The notes beneath the pieces were generated by a model. That model was given only the letters and a program-made list of their open reading frames with translations, was not told the origin of the DNA and searched no databases. The position numbers and the translations under genes were made by a program. DNA of 64,000 bases from an uncultured Pseudomonadota bacterium (GTDB lineage: Bacteria; Pseudomonadota; Gammaproteobacteria; Methylococcales; Methylomonadaceae), in contig CAIYSZ010000031.1 in NCBI GenBank assembly GCA_903928965.1, positions 1 through 64,000 on the forward strand, in the 5' to 3' direction. Position 1 is the stretch's first letter; the number at the start of each line of letters is the position of its first letter. This document shows, piece by piece, positions 20,810 through 30,538 of the stretch.

Positions 20810-22381
20810 ATGAGCCAACAAGTCGATAATATCCAACCCAGTTACCCCCTGTTTCGTACCGATGAATACAAGGCCAATTTGACCAACAAGCAGGAGATGT
20901 ATGAAGAACGCCATCCGAAGGATAAAATCCAGGAGGTGTTCGATTGGACCACAACCAAAGAATATCAAGACCTTAACTTTAAGCGCGAAGCCTTGACCGT
21001 AGACCCGGCCAAAGCCTGTCAACCGCTTGGCGCTGTATTATGCGCGCTAGGGTTTGAGAAAACCATGCCTTATGTGCACGGCTCGCAAGGTTGCGTGGCC
21101 TACTTCCGCAGCTATTTTAACCGCCATTTTAAAGAACCTATTTCTTGCGTGTCCGACTCCATGACCGAAGACGCGGCGGTGTTCGGCGGCCAAAAAAATA
21201 TGTTCGCCGGCCTGGAAAACGCCAAGGCCTTGTATAAACCCGACATGATTGCGGTGTCTACCACTTGCATGGCCGAGGTTATCGGCGACGATTTGAACGC
21301 GTTCATCAATAACGCGAAAAAAGAAGGTTATATAGACCAAGATTATCCGGTGCCGTTTGCGCATACGCCCAGCTTCGTCGGCAGCCATACTACCGGCTGG
21401 GACAATATGTTTGAAGGCATTATTCGCTATTTCACTCTGAATTACATGGAAGGCAAGGAGGTTGGTTCCAACGGCAAAATCAATTTCGTACCCGGTTTTG
21501 AAACTTATTTAGGCAATTTCCGCGTCATTCATCGTATGATGAAGGAAATGGGCGTAGACTATACTTTATTGAGTGATCCGACTGAAGTTTTAGACACGCC
21601 GGCTGATGGCGAATTCAGAATGTACGCCGGCGGCACCACCATGAGCGAAGTCAAAGACGCGCCGAATGCACTGGACACCATTTTGCTGCAACCGTGGCAA
21701 TTGGAGAAAACCAAGAAATATGTGCAAAACACCTGGAAACACGATGCGCCGAAATTGGAAATTCCCATGGGTTTGGAGTGGACGGATAAATTCTTGATGA
21801 AAATTTCCGAAATCTCCGGCAAGCCGATTCCGCACTCCTTGGAAGTCGAGCGCGGCCGCTTGGTGGATATGATGACCGATTCACACGCTTGGCTGCACGG
21901 CAAAAAAATCGCTCTTTACGGCGATGCCGATTTCGTGCTGGGAATGACTAAATTTCTATTGGAATTAGGCGTGGAGGTGACTGATGTATTGGTTAACCAC
22001 GGTAACAAACGCCTTAAAAAAGCTTTTGAAGAATTGTTTAAAACCTCGCCTTACGGCGCCAGTGCTTCCATACATGTCGGTTGCGATTTATGGCACTTCC
22101 GTTCCTTGATGTTTACTAATAAACCGGATTTCATGATCGGCAACTCCTATGGCAAATATATCCAACGGGATACTCGGCATAAGGGTGAAGAGTTTGAAGT
22201 GCCTTTGATTCGCATCGGCTTCCCGATTTTCGACCGCCATCATTTGCACCGGATGACCACCTTGGGTTACGAAGGCGGCATTTACATCTTGACTACCCTG
22301 GTCAATGCGGTGTTGGAGCAGTTGGATAAGGAAACCATAGGCATGGGCACCACCGACTACAACTTCGATTTGATTCGTTAA
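20810..22381 (+). CDS. nifK: Nitrogenase molybdenum-iron protein beta chain NifK
   Basis: CQPLGAVLCALGFEKTMPYVHGSQGCVAYFRSYFNRHFKEP. Confidence 0.99.
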   Translation: MSQQVDNIQPSYPLFRTDEYKANLTNKQEMYEERHPKDKIQEVFDWTTTKEYQDLNFKREALTVDPAKACQPLGAVLCALGFEKTMPYVHGSQGCVAYFRSYFNRHFKEPISCVSDSMTEDAAVFGGQKNMFAGLENAKALYKPDMIAVSTTCMAEVIGDDLNAFINNAKKEGYIDQDYPVPFAHTPSFVGSHTTGWDNMFEGIIRYFTLNYMEGKEVGSNGKINFVPGFETYLGNFRVIHRMMKEMGVDYTLLSDPTEVLDTPADGEFRMYAGGTTMSEVKDAPNALDTILLQPWQLEKTKKYVQNTWKHDAPKLEIPMGLEWTDKFLMKISEISGKPIPHSLEVERGRLVDMMTDSHAWLHGKKIALYGDADFVLGMTKFLLELGVEVTDVLVNHGNKRLKKAFEELFKTSPYGASASIHVGCDLWHFRSLMFTNKPDFMIGNSYGKYIQRDTRHKGEEFEVPLIRIGFPIFDRHHLHRMTTLGYEGGIYILTTLVNAVLEQLDKETIGMGTTDYNFDLIR

Positions 22382-22401
22382 ATTGTTAGTTTAAACTTAA
22401 C

Positions 22402-22436
22402 GGGCGAACGCATGGCGTTCGCCCTGACTTTTTTTA
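22402..22436 (+). terminator. Strong hairpin plus T-run between nifK and nifT
   Basis: gggcgaacgc-atg-gcgttcgccc (perfect 10-bp stem) then tgacttttttt. Confidence 0.85.
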
Positions 22437-22448
22437 TCGGAGCCATAT

Positions 22449-22670
22449 ATGCCTAGCGTGATGCTAAGAAAAAGGGAAGACGGCAAGCTGCTGTTCTATG
22501 TACCTAAAAAGGACTTGGAAGAAACGATTGAGTCCATTGAATTCGATAGTCCGGATAAATGGGGCGGCGAGGTGGTTCTGGGTGACGGTTCACGTTATTT
22601 TTTTGAGGTGTTGGATACTCCGCCGCCGATTCCGATTACCTTGCAAGCGAAAAGAGTTTCTGGAGAATAA
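22449..22670 (+). CDS. nifT: NifT/FixU family protein
   Basis: MPSVMLRKREDGKLLFYVPKKDLEETIESIEFDSPDKWGGEVVLGDGSRYFFE. Confidence 0.93.
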   Translation: MPSVMLRKREDGKLLFYVPKKDLEETIESIEFDSPDKWGGEVVLGDGSRYFFEVLDTPPPIPITLQAKRVSGE

Positions 22671-22672
22671 AG

Positions 22673-22873
22673 ATGGCGTTATACATTGTGGCCGAGGAAT
22701 GCATTTCCTGCGGCGATTGCAAACCGGTTTGTCCGACCGATTCCATTAAGGAGGGCCCAGTGGTTTTTGAGATCAATAAAAAAACCTGCACCGAATGTAA
22801 TGGCGATTACGACCAACCACAATGCGTTAAAGTTTGCCCGATTGATAATTGCATTTTGCCCTTGGTAGCGTAA
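22673..22873 (+). CDS. 4Fe-4S ferredoxin (FdxN-like), nif-associated
   Basis: ECISCGDCKPVCPTDSI and CTECNGDYDQPQCVKVCPIDNC. Confidence 0.93.
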   Translation: MALYIVAEECISCGDCKPVCPTDSIKEGPVVFEINKKTCTECNGDYDQPQCVKVCPIDNCILPLVA

Positions 22874-22901
22874 TATGGGGCGTACTATTTAAGGTATCTG
22901 C

Positions 22902-23171
22902 ATGACGATTACTCCTGACTTATTGCAAACCATGGCCGCTAAGATAGCGTCACAGCCATTGAGTGAAAGCGTGGTGGCCGCGATGCGGCAGGATTACCCC
23001 GGTATTCATTTCACTTATTGCCTGGAAGATGATATACCCAACCATGAACCTTTACTCAGTTTTGATCATTTCAATCTGTACTTAGTGGACGGCCGCCAAC
23101 ATTGTTTATGCTTGACGCATAATTACGACAACGCTACCGGTATTGTCATCGCCGAAGTCATACCCGACTAG
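22902..23171 (+). CDS. nif-associated hypothetical protein (DUF6129-like)
   Basis: 89 aa ORF between the ferredoxin and LRV protein genes; family recalled from similar nif clusters. Confidence 0.6.
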   Translation: MTITPDLLQTMAAKIASQPLSESVVAAMRQDYPGIHFTYCLEDDIPNHEPLLSFDHFNLYLVDGRQHCLCLTHNYDNATGIVIAEVIPD

Positions 23172-23179
23172 GCGGTAAC

Positions 23180-23932
23180 ATGTCGGAGGTCGCCGAAGTA
23201 TCCCTGCCGATGGCGGAATGCAGCGTATGCGCTTTTCGCGGAAAGACGCTGCTTATGGGCCGTTGCATGCCTGGAGATACCTGCGTCGCCGTTAAAAGCG
23301 GACGGCAGATAGATCGTTTTTTCCGCGTCAACCCTAATTACGCCGAAGCCTTTCTGCATGACCCATTTTGGGAGCGTCGCGCCATCGCCGTGCGTTACGC
23401 GCCGTTAAAAGCCATTGCTTGCTTGCTCGCCGACCCGGATGAGGTGGTACGCCGCGCGGTGGCGTTTCGCTTGCCGCCCGCTCAATTATCGCCGTTGCTC
23501 AGCGATCCGGACCGCGAGGTGCGGGTTACCGTGGCGCAGCGTATCGACTTGGCGCAATTAGAACGCTTGGCCAATGACGCCGACTATTTAGTGCGTTTGA
23601 CGGTGGCGGAGCGTTTACCGCCGGGCCGTTTGTTCCGCTTTATCAAAGATCCCGACAGCCAAGTGCGTAAATGCGCCGCCAAGCGGTTGCCGGAGGTAAG
23701 CCTAGGTTTAATGTTGCATGACGCCGCCGCGGAAGTGCGCCGCATAGTGGCGGAGCGCCTGCCGCCGGAAGACGCGGTCAGCCTGCTGCATGACCAGGAC
23801 TGGGTGGTGCGTTACACAGCCGCTTTAAAGGTGGAAGCCGACCAATTGCCACTCTTGCTGAACGACCCTGAGCCCGATGTGCGGGAAGCGGCGCGCTTAC
23901 GTTTGCAACAGTTAAATTCCCCGGAAAGTTAA
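23180..23932 (+). CDS. 4Fe-4S leucine-rich-repeat-variant (LRV) protein
   Basis: N-terminal C-x2-C-x10-C-x5-C (ECSVCAFRGKTLLMGRCMPGDTC) followed by tandem repeats (LLSDPDREVRVTVAQRIDLAQLERLANDADYLVRLTVAERLPPGRL...). Confidence 0.85.
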   Translation: MSEVAEVSLPMAECSVCAFRGKTLLMGRCMPGDTCVAVKSGRQIDRFFRVNPNYAEAFLHDPFWERRAIAVRYAPLKAIACLLADPDEVVRRAVAFRLPPAQLSPLLSDPDREVRVTVAQRIDLAQLERLANDADYLVRLTVAERLPPGRLFRFIKDPDSQVRKCAAKRLPEVSLGLMLHDAAAEVRRIVAERLPPEDAVSLLHDQDWVVRYTAALKVEADQLPLLLNDPEPDVREAARLRLQQLNSPES

Positions 23933-23933
23933 T

Positions 23934-24896
23934 ATGACAGAACCAAAATTAATCCCCGCCGGCCAGATTCTTACCGAATGCTGTAAAAAAACCATTCCCG
24001 GCCAAAACGATGATATGTTGTTGCATAAGTTGCAAGCCTTAATTCCGGATTATCCGGTGTTTTTGGCGCACGCCAGCGAGGAATGGTATAAATTGGGCGG
24101 GGTGGTGGACAACGCCGGCCGCCGCATCGCCGGCGATTTGACGGAATGGGTGGAACGCAGTTTTATTGAATGCGGCCAAAATCTGCAAACCTTGATTGAA
24201 TACGCGTTGGAGCAGCAATATATCGCCACCCGCGTTACCGGCAGGACCTTGAGTTTTGTGGTGCAAACCGGGCCGCAAGCGGAAGATTTCATCTTGATCG
24301 AGATTGATAAAATCCATGAAGTAACCGACCGCATGTTGGTGGACAGAGAGCATCCGCCAGAAGATTTGGAGGAGTTTATTGACCCGATGCAGCCGTTTTG
24401 CATAGAAAGCGCCGGCCTAGGGCATTCTAAATATATTTATAAACGCAAAACCGATGTCGGTCTGTTCATGCAAGCGGTCAACGAACATTATCCGACCGAG
24501 CACCCGGCGCAACGTTTCATGGATGATTGGAACCGTAGCAGCGCCGGGCAGGAGCACCGAATGTCGCGGGATTGGATTATACGGCCTTACCGGCACATCG
24601 GCCGCTTCGGCGAGCAAATCGTGAATGTGGAGATCATCGACGTGCATCAAGGCAAACTGCCGCACTTGGAGGATTTCGCGGGCAAAAAAGGCCCGGCCTT
24701 GAGTAGTATTCTGACCCGGTTTGACAGGCAAGCCGGTTATCCGTTCGCCTGGTTTTTTTATATGCTGAAAGGACAATCGGTGTCAACGCATAGCGCCGAA
24801 TCGGTATACCTGGATTTGTCCAACGATTTTGCTTACTTGCCGAAACGGGACGAGGCGGTGCTTAGGGATTGGATTGCCCAGCCCTATAACGTTTAA
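23934..24896 (+). CDS. Uncharacterised nif-cluster protein, 320 aa
   Basis: Intact ORF 2 nt after the LRV gene; no motif I recognise. Confidence 0.75.
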   Translation: MTEPKLIPAGQILTECCKKTIPGQNDDMLLHKLQALIPDYPVFLAHASEEWYKLGGVVDNAGRRIAGDLTEWVERSFIECGQNLQTLIEYALEQQYIATRVTGRTLSFVVQTGPQAEDFILIEIDKIHEVTDRMLVDREHPPEDLEEFIDPMQPFCIESAGLGHSKYIYKRKTDVGLFMQAVNEHYPTEHPAQRFMDDWNRSSAGQEHRMSRDWIIRPYRHIGRFGEQIVNVEIIDVHQGKLPHLEDFAGKKGPALSSILTRFDRQAGYPFAWFFYMLKGQSVSTHSAESVYLDLSNDFAYLPKRDEAVLRDWIAQPYNV

Positions 24897-24953
24897 TTTT
24901 AAAGCGGGGAGGGGTTTCCCTTGTTGTATTATGTGACTTATGTTCCGTGGATC

Positions 24954-25042
24954 AGTACTTAAGCATATAAATCAGGCATACAGCATGATAAGTTATTGAC
25001 TTTTAGATACGCGATTACCAGAAGATTTATGCATAAGTACTT
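24954..25042. repeat. 89-bp element with about 19-bp terminal inverted repeats (MITE-like)
   Basis: agtacttaagcatataaatc ... gatttatgcataagtactt. Confidence 0.55.
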
Positions 25043-25064
25043 AAGCCGTAAGTGTTTCCTGGGA

Positions 25065-25385
25065 TTAGGCTTCCAATCCGCTGTCAAAGGCGGACAGGTC
25101 GGATTCGTCGCCATAGATTAGGGACAGTTTGGCCGGGTCCGGCGCGTCGGTTTGATGCGCGGAATACGCGTCCAAGATGGGCAAAATATAGCGAACCGAT
25201 TTCGGGGAAGCGTAAACGAAATAATAAGTTTCGTCTTCGTTCCAGCATCCGAACATGGCCATGCCCAGGGGGCCGTTTTTAGCTACATACGCGGAACGGA
25301 ACGCGCCAAACAAGACGCCGACTTCGCCGGATTCATATTCGTTGCGTGATAGCGTGATGCGGCGCCAACCTGTTGATTTTGACAT
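25065..25385 (-). CDS. Hypothetical protein
   Basis: 106 aa intact ORF. Confidence 0.55.
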   Translation of the reverse strand: MSKSTGWRRITLSRNEYESGEVGVLFGAFRSAYVAKNGPLGMAMFGCWNEDETYYFVYASPKSVRYILPILDAYSAHQTDAPDPAKLSLIYGDESDLSAFDSGLEA

Positions 25386-25538
25386 ATTTACCTGCCATCT
25401 CTAGGATTTATAATGTTGCGGAAGCCGTTTGCGACGCTTGCCGCCTGTCTGGGTTTTGACCATGACCGCATTATAAGCTTGTTGCCTGTAAATAGTTCTA
25501 AATTAAAGGGGCTAGGCATGGGCATTCCGCCGCGCTAC

Positions 25539-26552
25539 TCAATTGCCCGTAAACGCCGCCAACTCAGCCAATACCCGTTTCGCCGCGCCGGATGCAATGG
25601 CTTGCAACGCTCGGTTCATCCCCGCCGCTAAATTGTCCGCCAAGCCGGCGGCGTAAATAGCGGCGCCGGCATTCAAGGCAACAATGTCGCGCGCCGGGCC
25701 GGGTTGGTTGTCCAACACTTGCCGCACGATGCCTAAGCTGGCGCTTGCGTCGGTGATGGCTAGATCCGCTAGATTGCCGCGCTGGAAACCGAATTGTTCC
25801 GGGGTAATTTGATAGCGGCTGATGTTGCCGTTTTTTAATTCCGCCACATCGGTAGGGGCGGCGATGCTGATTTCATCCAAGCCGTCTTGGGCGTGCACCA
25901 CCAATACGTGTTCACTGCCCAATTGCAACAAAACTTGAGCCACCGGCTCCAGCCATTCCGCGGCGAACACGCCGATCAATTGTTTTTTCGCCCGCGCCGG
26001 GTTGGATAATGGGCCAATCAGATTGAACAAGGTTCTGACGCCCATTTCCTTGCGCGCCTTAACCGTGTGTTTGACGGCGGTGTGATGGTTGGCGGCGAAT
26101 AGAAAGCCGACGCCGATGCGTTCTATACAGGCCGCCACTTGCTCCGGGCCGAGATGCAGATTGACGCCGGCGGCCTCCAGCACGTCGGCGCTGCCGCTAC
26201 GGCTGGAGACCGAGCGGTTGCCGTGCTTGGCCACTTGGCAGCCGGCGGCGGCGGCAACGAACGCGGCGGCGGTGGAGATGTTGAAAGTATTAGCCCCGTC
26301 GCCGCCGGTGCCGCAGGTGTCGATCAAATGCGGGCCGCTGATATCTACCGGCTGCGCCAACTCACGCATGACTTGCACGGCGGCGGCGATTTCTTCTACG
26401 GTTTCGCCTTTTAGGCGCAAGGCGATCAACACGGCGGCCAGTTGCGCGTCGGTCAGTTCGCCGTGCATGATGGCCAGCATCAGGGCGCGCATTTCGGAAG
26501 CAGCGAGGTGTTGTTTTTGCAATAATTTTTGCAAAGTTTGTTGAATTTGCAT
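25539..26552 (-). CDS. trpD: Anthranilate phosphoribosyltransferase
   Basis: [27 protein letters not shown] and [20 protein letters not shown]. Confidence 0.97.
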   Translation of the reverse strand: MQIQQTLQKLLQKQHLAASEMRALMLAIMHGELTDAQLAAVLIALRLKGETVEEIAAAVQVMRELAQPVDISGPHLIDTCGTGGDGANTFNISTAAAFVAAAAGCQVAKHGNRSVSSRSGSADVLEAAGVNLHLGPEQVAACIERIGVGFLFAANHHTAVKHTVKARKEMGVRTLFNLIGPLSNPARAKKQLIGVFAAEWLEPVAQVLLQLGSEHVLVVHAQDGLDEISIAAPTDVAELKNGNISRYQITPEQFGFQRGNLADLAITDASASLGIVRQVLDNQPGPARDIVALNAGAAIYAAGLADNLAAGMNRALQAIASGAAKRVLAELAAFTGN

Positions 26553-26852
26553 GGCGGGCGGATGGACTTGATCTTGGGCAAATTGATTATGATACCAAAC
26601 CAGCGGGGTAAAACCAGGTTGGTTTGAGTTTTTAGTGGCGGCGCGGGTGATGACTCTCTAAGCCTCCCACACCCCCGTCAACCGCCCCCGGTCGCCAAGG
26701 CCTCGGGTGGTCGGCTTGGCAAGGTTTGCCGCGGTTTGGCTTGGCCGCCCGAAATCTGCGTAGCCAACGTAGCTCCGATTAGCGCTTGCGTCGGTAATCG
26801 GAGTTTATGAAGCCTATAAAAGTGTTTGCCTTTTATTGTAAGGGTAATCCCC

Positions 26853-27647
26853 TTACCCAACCCGGTCAAAAATGGATATTGCAATCTCCACCGCGATCAG
26901 CCCGATGATGATTAATTCCAAGATCGAGGAGTGCTGATGTTTTTGTTCGTCGGCCAATACCTCCAGCAATTCGTGAATGGTCTCCAGCTTTTTCGATAAT
27001 ACATCCGTGCGTTGGCGGATTTCCAGATAATTGGCGGCCATGGAGTATATGGCTTGGTATTCCGGATGCTCCCAGAAGAACTCCGGGGTGTCCAACAGGT
27101 CGTAATTCAGGATGATATCGCTTTTGGTCAGGAACAACTGGCCGCGAATTTTGGCCATGGCGTTGCGGTTGAGTTTGATTTTGCCCTCCCGCGCCAGCGA
27201 TTCCGGCAAATGGCTGGTGGCGTGGATGGTGTCGATGGCGTTGCCCTCGAACGCAGCCAGCTTGATCGATTGCCCCATGGCGTGCGACAAGGCCAGCAGT
27301 ACCCGGATGTCGCTGGAGCGCAGTTCGATGTGATCGTGCTGAAACCGGTCTTGCTCGCAGTCCAACGCATAACTAAAGTTGTCTTCTTGCGGATTGGCTT
27401 CCGGCTTGATGGCGTATTCCAGTAATAAGCTCTGCAAGGCGCGGCGTTCGTCCAGGCCGACGTGCCAATGCACCACCACGCCGTAGGGGAATACGATGGA
27501 GCAGCCGTCCTTGTAATCCACGATCAGGGCGTTTCTGAATAATTGCGCGCGGGCGGTGCTCAAGATGTGCTCGCGCAGCTCCGGAAAGCGGAAAGACTGG
27601 GCCAGGCAAACGGTCAGGCAATGGTGGATCGTGCGATTTTGCGTCAT
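26853..27647 (-). CDS. RMD1/DUF155 family protein
   Basis: N-term CLTVCLAQSFRFPELREHI, central conserved block and C-terminal TM (LELIIIGLIAVEIAISIF). Confidence 0.75.
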   Translation of the reverse strand: MTQNRTIHHCLTVCLAQSFRFPELREHILSTARAQLFRNALIVDYKDGCSIVFPYGVVVHWHVGLDERRALQSLLLEYAIKPEANPQEDNFSYALDCEQDRFQHDHIELRSSDIRVLLALSHAMGQSIKLAAFEGNAIDTIHATSHLPESLAREGKIKLNRNAMAKIRGQLFLTKSDIILNYDLLDTPEFFWEHPEYQAIYSMAANYLEIRQRTDVLSKKLETIHELLEVLADEQKHQHSSILELIIIGLIAVEIAISIFDRVG

Positions 27648-27767
27648 AAAAATTCAGCTCCAGAAATCCAATGCTTCACTTTGGCGACATCGTTGCGGCA
27701 AAACGGTTAAAATATTCTCTTGATTCCATATTTGTCAACCATAGATTTATCAACCATTGCTTGCGCC

Positions 27768-28856
27768 ATGTCTCACTATAATACCGACGACTTAAGAATT
27801 TGCGAAACCAAGGAAGTGGCGCCGCCGATTCACGTGCATAATGAAATACCGCTGAGCGACGCCGCGGCGGCCACTATTTTAGAAACCCGCGCCGCCATTC
27901 ACAACATCTTAACCGGCGACGATGACCGTTTGTTGGTAGTGATCGGCCCGTGCTCGATCCACGACCCGGTCGCCGCCCTGGATTACGCCGCGCGCCTCAA
28001 ACACGTTCGTGATCGCTTAGAACAGGAATTATTGATTGTCATGCGCGTGTATTTTGAAAAACCGCGTACCCGCGTCGGTTGGAAAGGGTTGATCAACGAC
28101 CCTGACTTGAACGACAGCTTCGACATCAATAAAGGCTTGCGCTTAGCTAGAAAATTGCTAAGCGACGTCAACGATCTAGGCGTGCCGGCCGCTACTGAAT
28201 ACCTGGATTTGATTACGCCGCAATACGTGTCCGATCTGATTTCCTGGGGCGCTATCGGCGCCAGAACCACGGAAAGTCAGGTGCATCGTGAATTGGCTTC
28301 CGGTTTGTCATGCCCGGTAGGTTTCAAAAACGCCACCGACGGCGGCGTTAAAATCGCCATCGATGCGATTAACGCGGCGATGAGTCCGCACCATTTTCTG
28401 TCGTTGACCAAGCAAGGGCATTCGGCGATCTTCTCTACCCGCGGCAACGAAGATGCGCATATTATCTTAAGAGGCGGCAATAATGGCACCAATTATGACA
28501 GAGAAAGTGTGGAAAAGGTGGCGCAAGATTTAATCCAAGCCGAATTGCGCCCGAATATAATGATCGACTTCAGCCACGCCAATTGCTGCAAGAATTTTCT
28601 GCGGCAAATTGAGGTTGGCCGCGACGTGGCCGAGCAAATCAAGGCCGGCGACCGGCGGATTATCGGCATCATGGCGGAAAGCCATTTGGTGGCGGGCCGG
28701 CAAGATGTGAAGAACGGTCACGCGGAAGTTTACGGCCAAAGCATTACCGACCCGTGCCTGGGTTGGGAAGATACTGAAAAATTAATGGATGAACTGGCTA
28801 CGGCGGTAAAACAACGTCGCGCCGTGCTTCAACCGGCGCAGGTGGAAACAGCATGA
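27768..28856 (+). CDS. 3-deoxy-7-phosphoheptulonate synthase (class I DAHP synthase)
   Basis: [43 protein letters not shown]-like [29 protein letters not shown]; start at MSHYNTDDL. Confidence 0.96.
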   Translation: MSHYNTDDLRICETKEVAPPIHVHNEIPLSDAAAATILETRAAIHNILTGDDDRLLVVIGPCSIHDPVAALDYAARLKHVRDRLEQELLIVMRVYFEKPRTRVGWKGLINDPDLNDSFDINKGLRLARKLLSDVNDLGVPAATEYLDLITPQYVSDLISWGAIGARTTESQVHRELASGLSCPVGFKNATDGGVKIAIDAINAAMSPHHFLSLTKQGHSAIFSTRGNEDAHIILRGGNNGTNYDRESVEKVAQDLIQAELRPNIMIDFSHANCCKNFLRQIEVGRDVAEQIKAGDRRIIGIMAESHLVAGRQDVKNGHAEVYGQSITDPCLGWEDTEKLMDELATAVKQRRAVLQPAQVETA

Positions 28857-29830
28857 AAATTTTGGTAAACGGCTTCAGCCGCGAGTATCCGCCCACCGCC
28901 ACCGTCAACGACGTGGTGGCTGATTTGGGTTTGACCGGCAAGCGGATTGCGGTGGAGCTTAACTTAGAAATCGTCCCTAATACTCAATACGACGAGCAAA
29001 CCTTGGCTGACGGGGACCGCCTGGAAATCGTGCAAGCCATCGGCGGCGGCGAGGAAGACAGTTTCACGCTGGCCGGCAGGCAATACCGTTCGCGGTTGCT
29101 GGTCGGCACCGGCAAGTATAAAGACTTGGAGGAAACCCGGCAGGCCATCGCCGCTAGCGGCGCGGAGATTGTCACCGTGGCTATCCGCCGCACCAATATC
29201 GGCCAAAATCCGAACGAACCCAATTTGCTGGACGTCATTTCGCCGGAGCATTACACTATTTTGCCCAATACCGCCGGCTGTTATACCGCCGAGGAAGCTG
29301 TGCGCACCTGCCGCCTGGCGCGTGAATTGCTGGGCGGGCATAAATTAGTCAAGCTGGAAGTGTTGGCCGACCAATTAACTTTGTTCCCTGATGTACAACA
29401 AACCTTCGCCGCGGCCGAATTATTGGTCAAGGAAGGCTTTGACGTGATGGTGTATACCAACGATGACCCGATAGCCGCCAAGCGTTTGGAAGACATAGGC
29501 TGCATCGCGGTGATGCCCTTGGCGGCCCCTATCGGCTCAGGCCTGGGGATTCGCAACCCGTATAACATTTTAACGATTGTGGAAAACGCCAAAGTGCCGA
29601 TTCTGGTCGACGCCGGCGTAGGCACCGCCTCGGATGCCGCCATCGCCATGGAGTTGGGTTGCGACGGCGTGTTGATGAACACCGCCATCGCCGCCGCCAA
29701 GCATCCTGTGTTAATGGCGTCGGCCATGCGCAAGGCGATTGAGGCCGGCCGCGAGGCGTTCTTGGCCGGGCGCATGCCGCGCAAGCGTTTTGCTTCCGCT
29801 TCCTCGCCGATAGACGGTTTGTTTTTATAA
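28853..29830 (+). CDS. thiG: ThiS-ThiG fusion (sulfur carrier protein plus thiazole synthase)
   Basis: N-terminal ThiS-like ([22 protein letters not shown]...VQAIGGGEE) fused to ThiG ([21 protein letters not shown]...[20 protein letters not shown]). Confidence 0.93.
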   Translation: MKILVNGFSREYPPTATVNDVVADLGLTGKRIAVELNLEIVPNTQYDEQTLADGDRLEIVQAIGGGEEDSFTLAGRQYRSRLLVGTGKYKDLEETRQAIAASGAEIVTVAIRRTNIGQNPNEPNLLDVISPEHYTILPNTAGCYTAEEAVRTCRLARELLGGHKLVKLEVLADQLTLFPDVQQTFAAAELLVKEGFDVMVYTNDDPIAAKRLEDIGCIAVMPLAAPIGSGLGIRNPYNILTIVENAKVPILVDAGVGTASDAAIAMELGCDGVLMNTAIAAAKHPVLMASAMRKAIEAGREAFLAGRMPRKRFASASSPIDGLFL

Positions 29831-29841
29831 ACCGCGATTCG

Positions 29842-30531
29842 ATGCCTAACCCGCTGCACGTCGACCCCAGCCGCATTCGCAGCTTTATCCGCCGCCAAAG
29901 CCGGGCCACCGCCGGGCAGCGGCAGGCGATGGATTTATATTGGAACCGCTATTGCCTAGCCGTTGCGCAGCCGTTTGACGCGGCGAGCGCCTTCGGCCGC
30001 TCCGCGCCGTTGGTGCTGGAAATCGGCTTCGGCAACGGGGCTAGTCTGGCCGACATGGCGCAAGCTAATCCTGGTGTTAATTACCTGGGGGTGGAGGTGC
30101 ATGGTCCGGGAGTGGGGCATTTGATTATGCTGTTATCGGAACGCGGCATCGAAAATGTCAGAATTTATCATCACGACGCCATCGAGATTTTGGAGCGCAA
30201 AATTCCCGATGCCAGCCTCAGCGGTGTGCATTTGTTTTTTCCCGATCCGTGGCAAAAACGCAAGCATCATAAACGCCGTATCGTGCGCCCTAGTTTTATA
30301 GAATTGTTGCAAAAAAAACTGGCGGCCGGCGGGTATTTTCACGCCGCCACCGATTGGCGCGATTATGCTCGGGAAATGCTGGGCTTGTTGTCGGCTTCCG
30401 GCCTGCGCAATTTAAGTCCCAACGGCGATTATTGCCCGCGCCCGGATTATCGGTCCTTAACCAAGTTCGAGCAACGCGGCCTCCGGCTAGGGCACGGGGT
30501 TTGGGATTTGATTTTTCAACAGCCTGAGTAA
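29842..30531 (+). CDS. trmB: tRNA (guanine-N7)-methyltransferase
   Basis: VLEIGFGNGASLADMA and GVHLFFPDPWQKRKHHKRRIV. Confidence 0.95.
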   Translation: MPNPLHVDPSRIRSFIRRQSRATAGQRQAMDLYWNRYCLAVAQPFDAASAFGRSAPLVLEIGFGNGASLADMAQANPGVNYLGVEVHGPGVGHLIMLLSERGIENVRIYHHDAIEILERKIPDASLSGVHLFFPDPWQKRKHHKRRIVRPSFIELLQKKLAAGGYFHAATDWRDYAREMLGLLSASGLRNLSPNGDYCPRPDYRSLTKFEQRGLRLGHGVWDLIFQQPE

Positions 30532-30538
30532 TTCCGCC

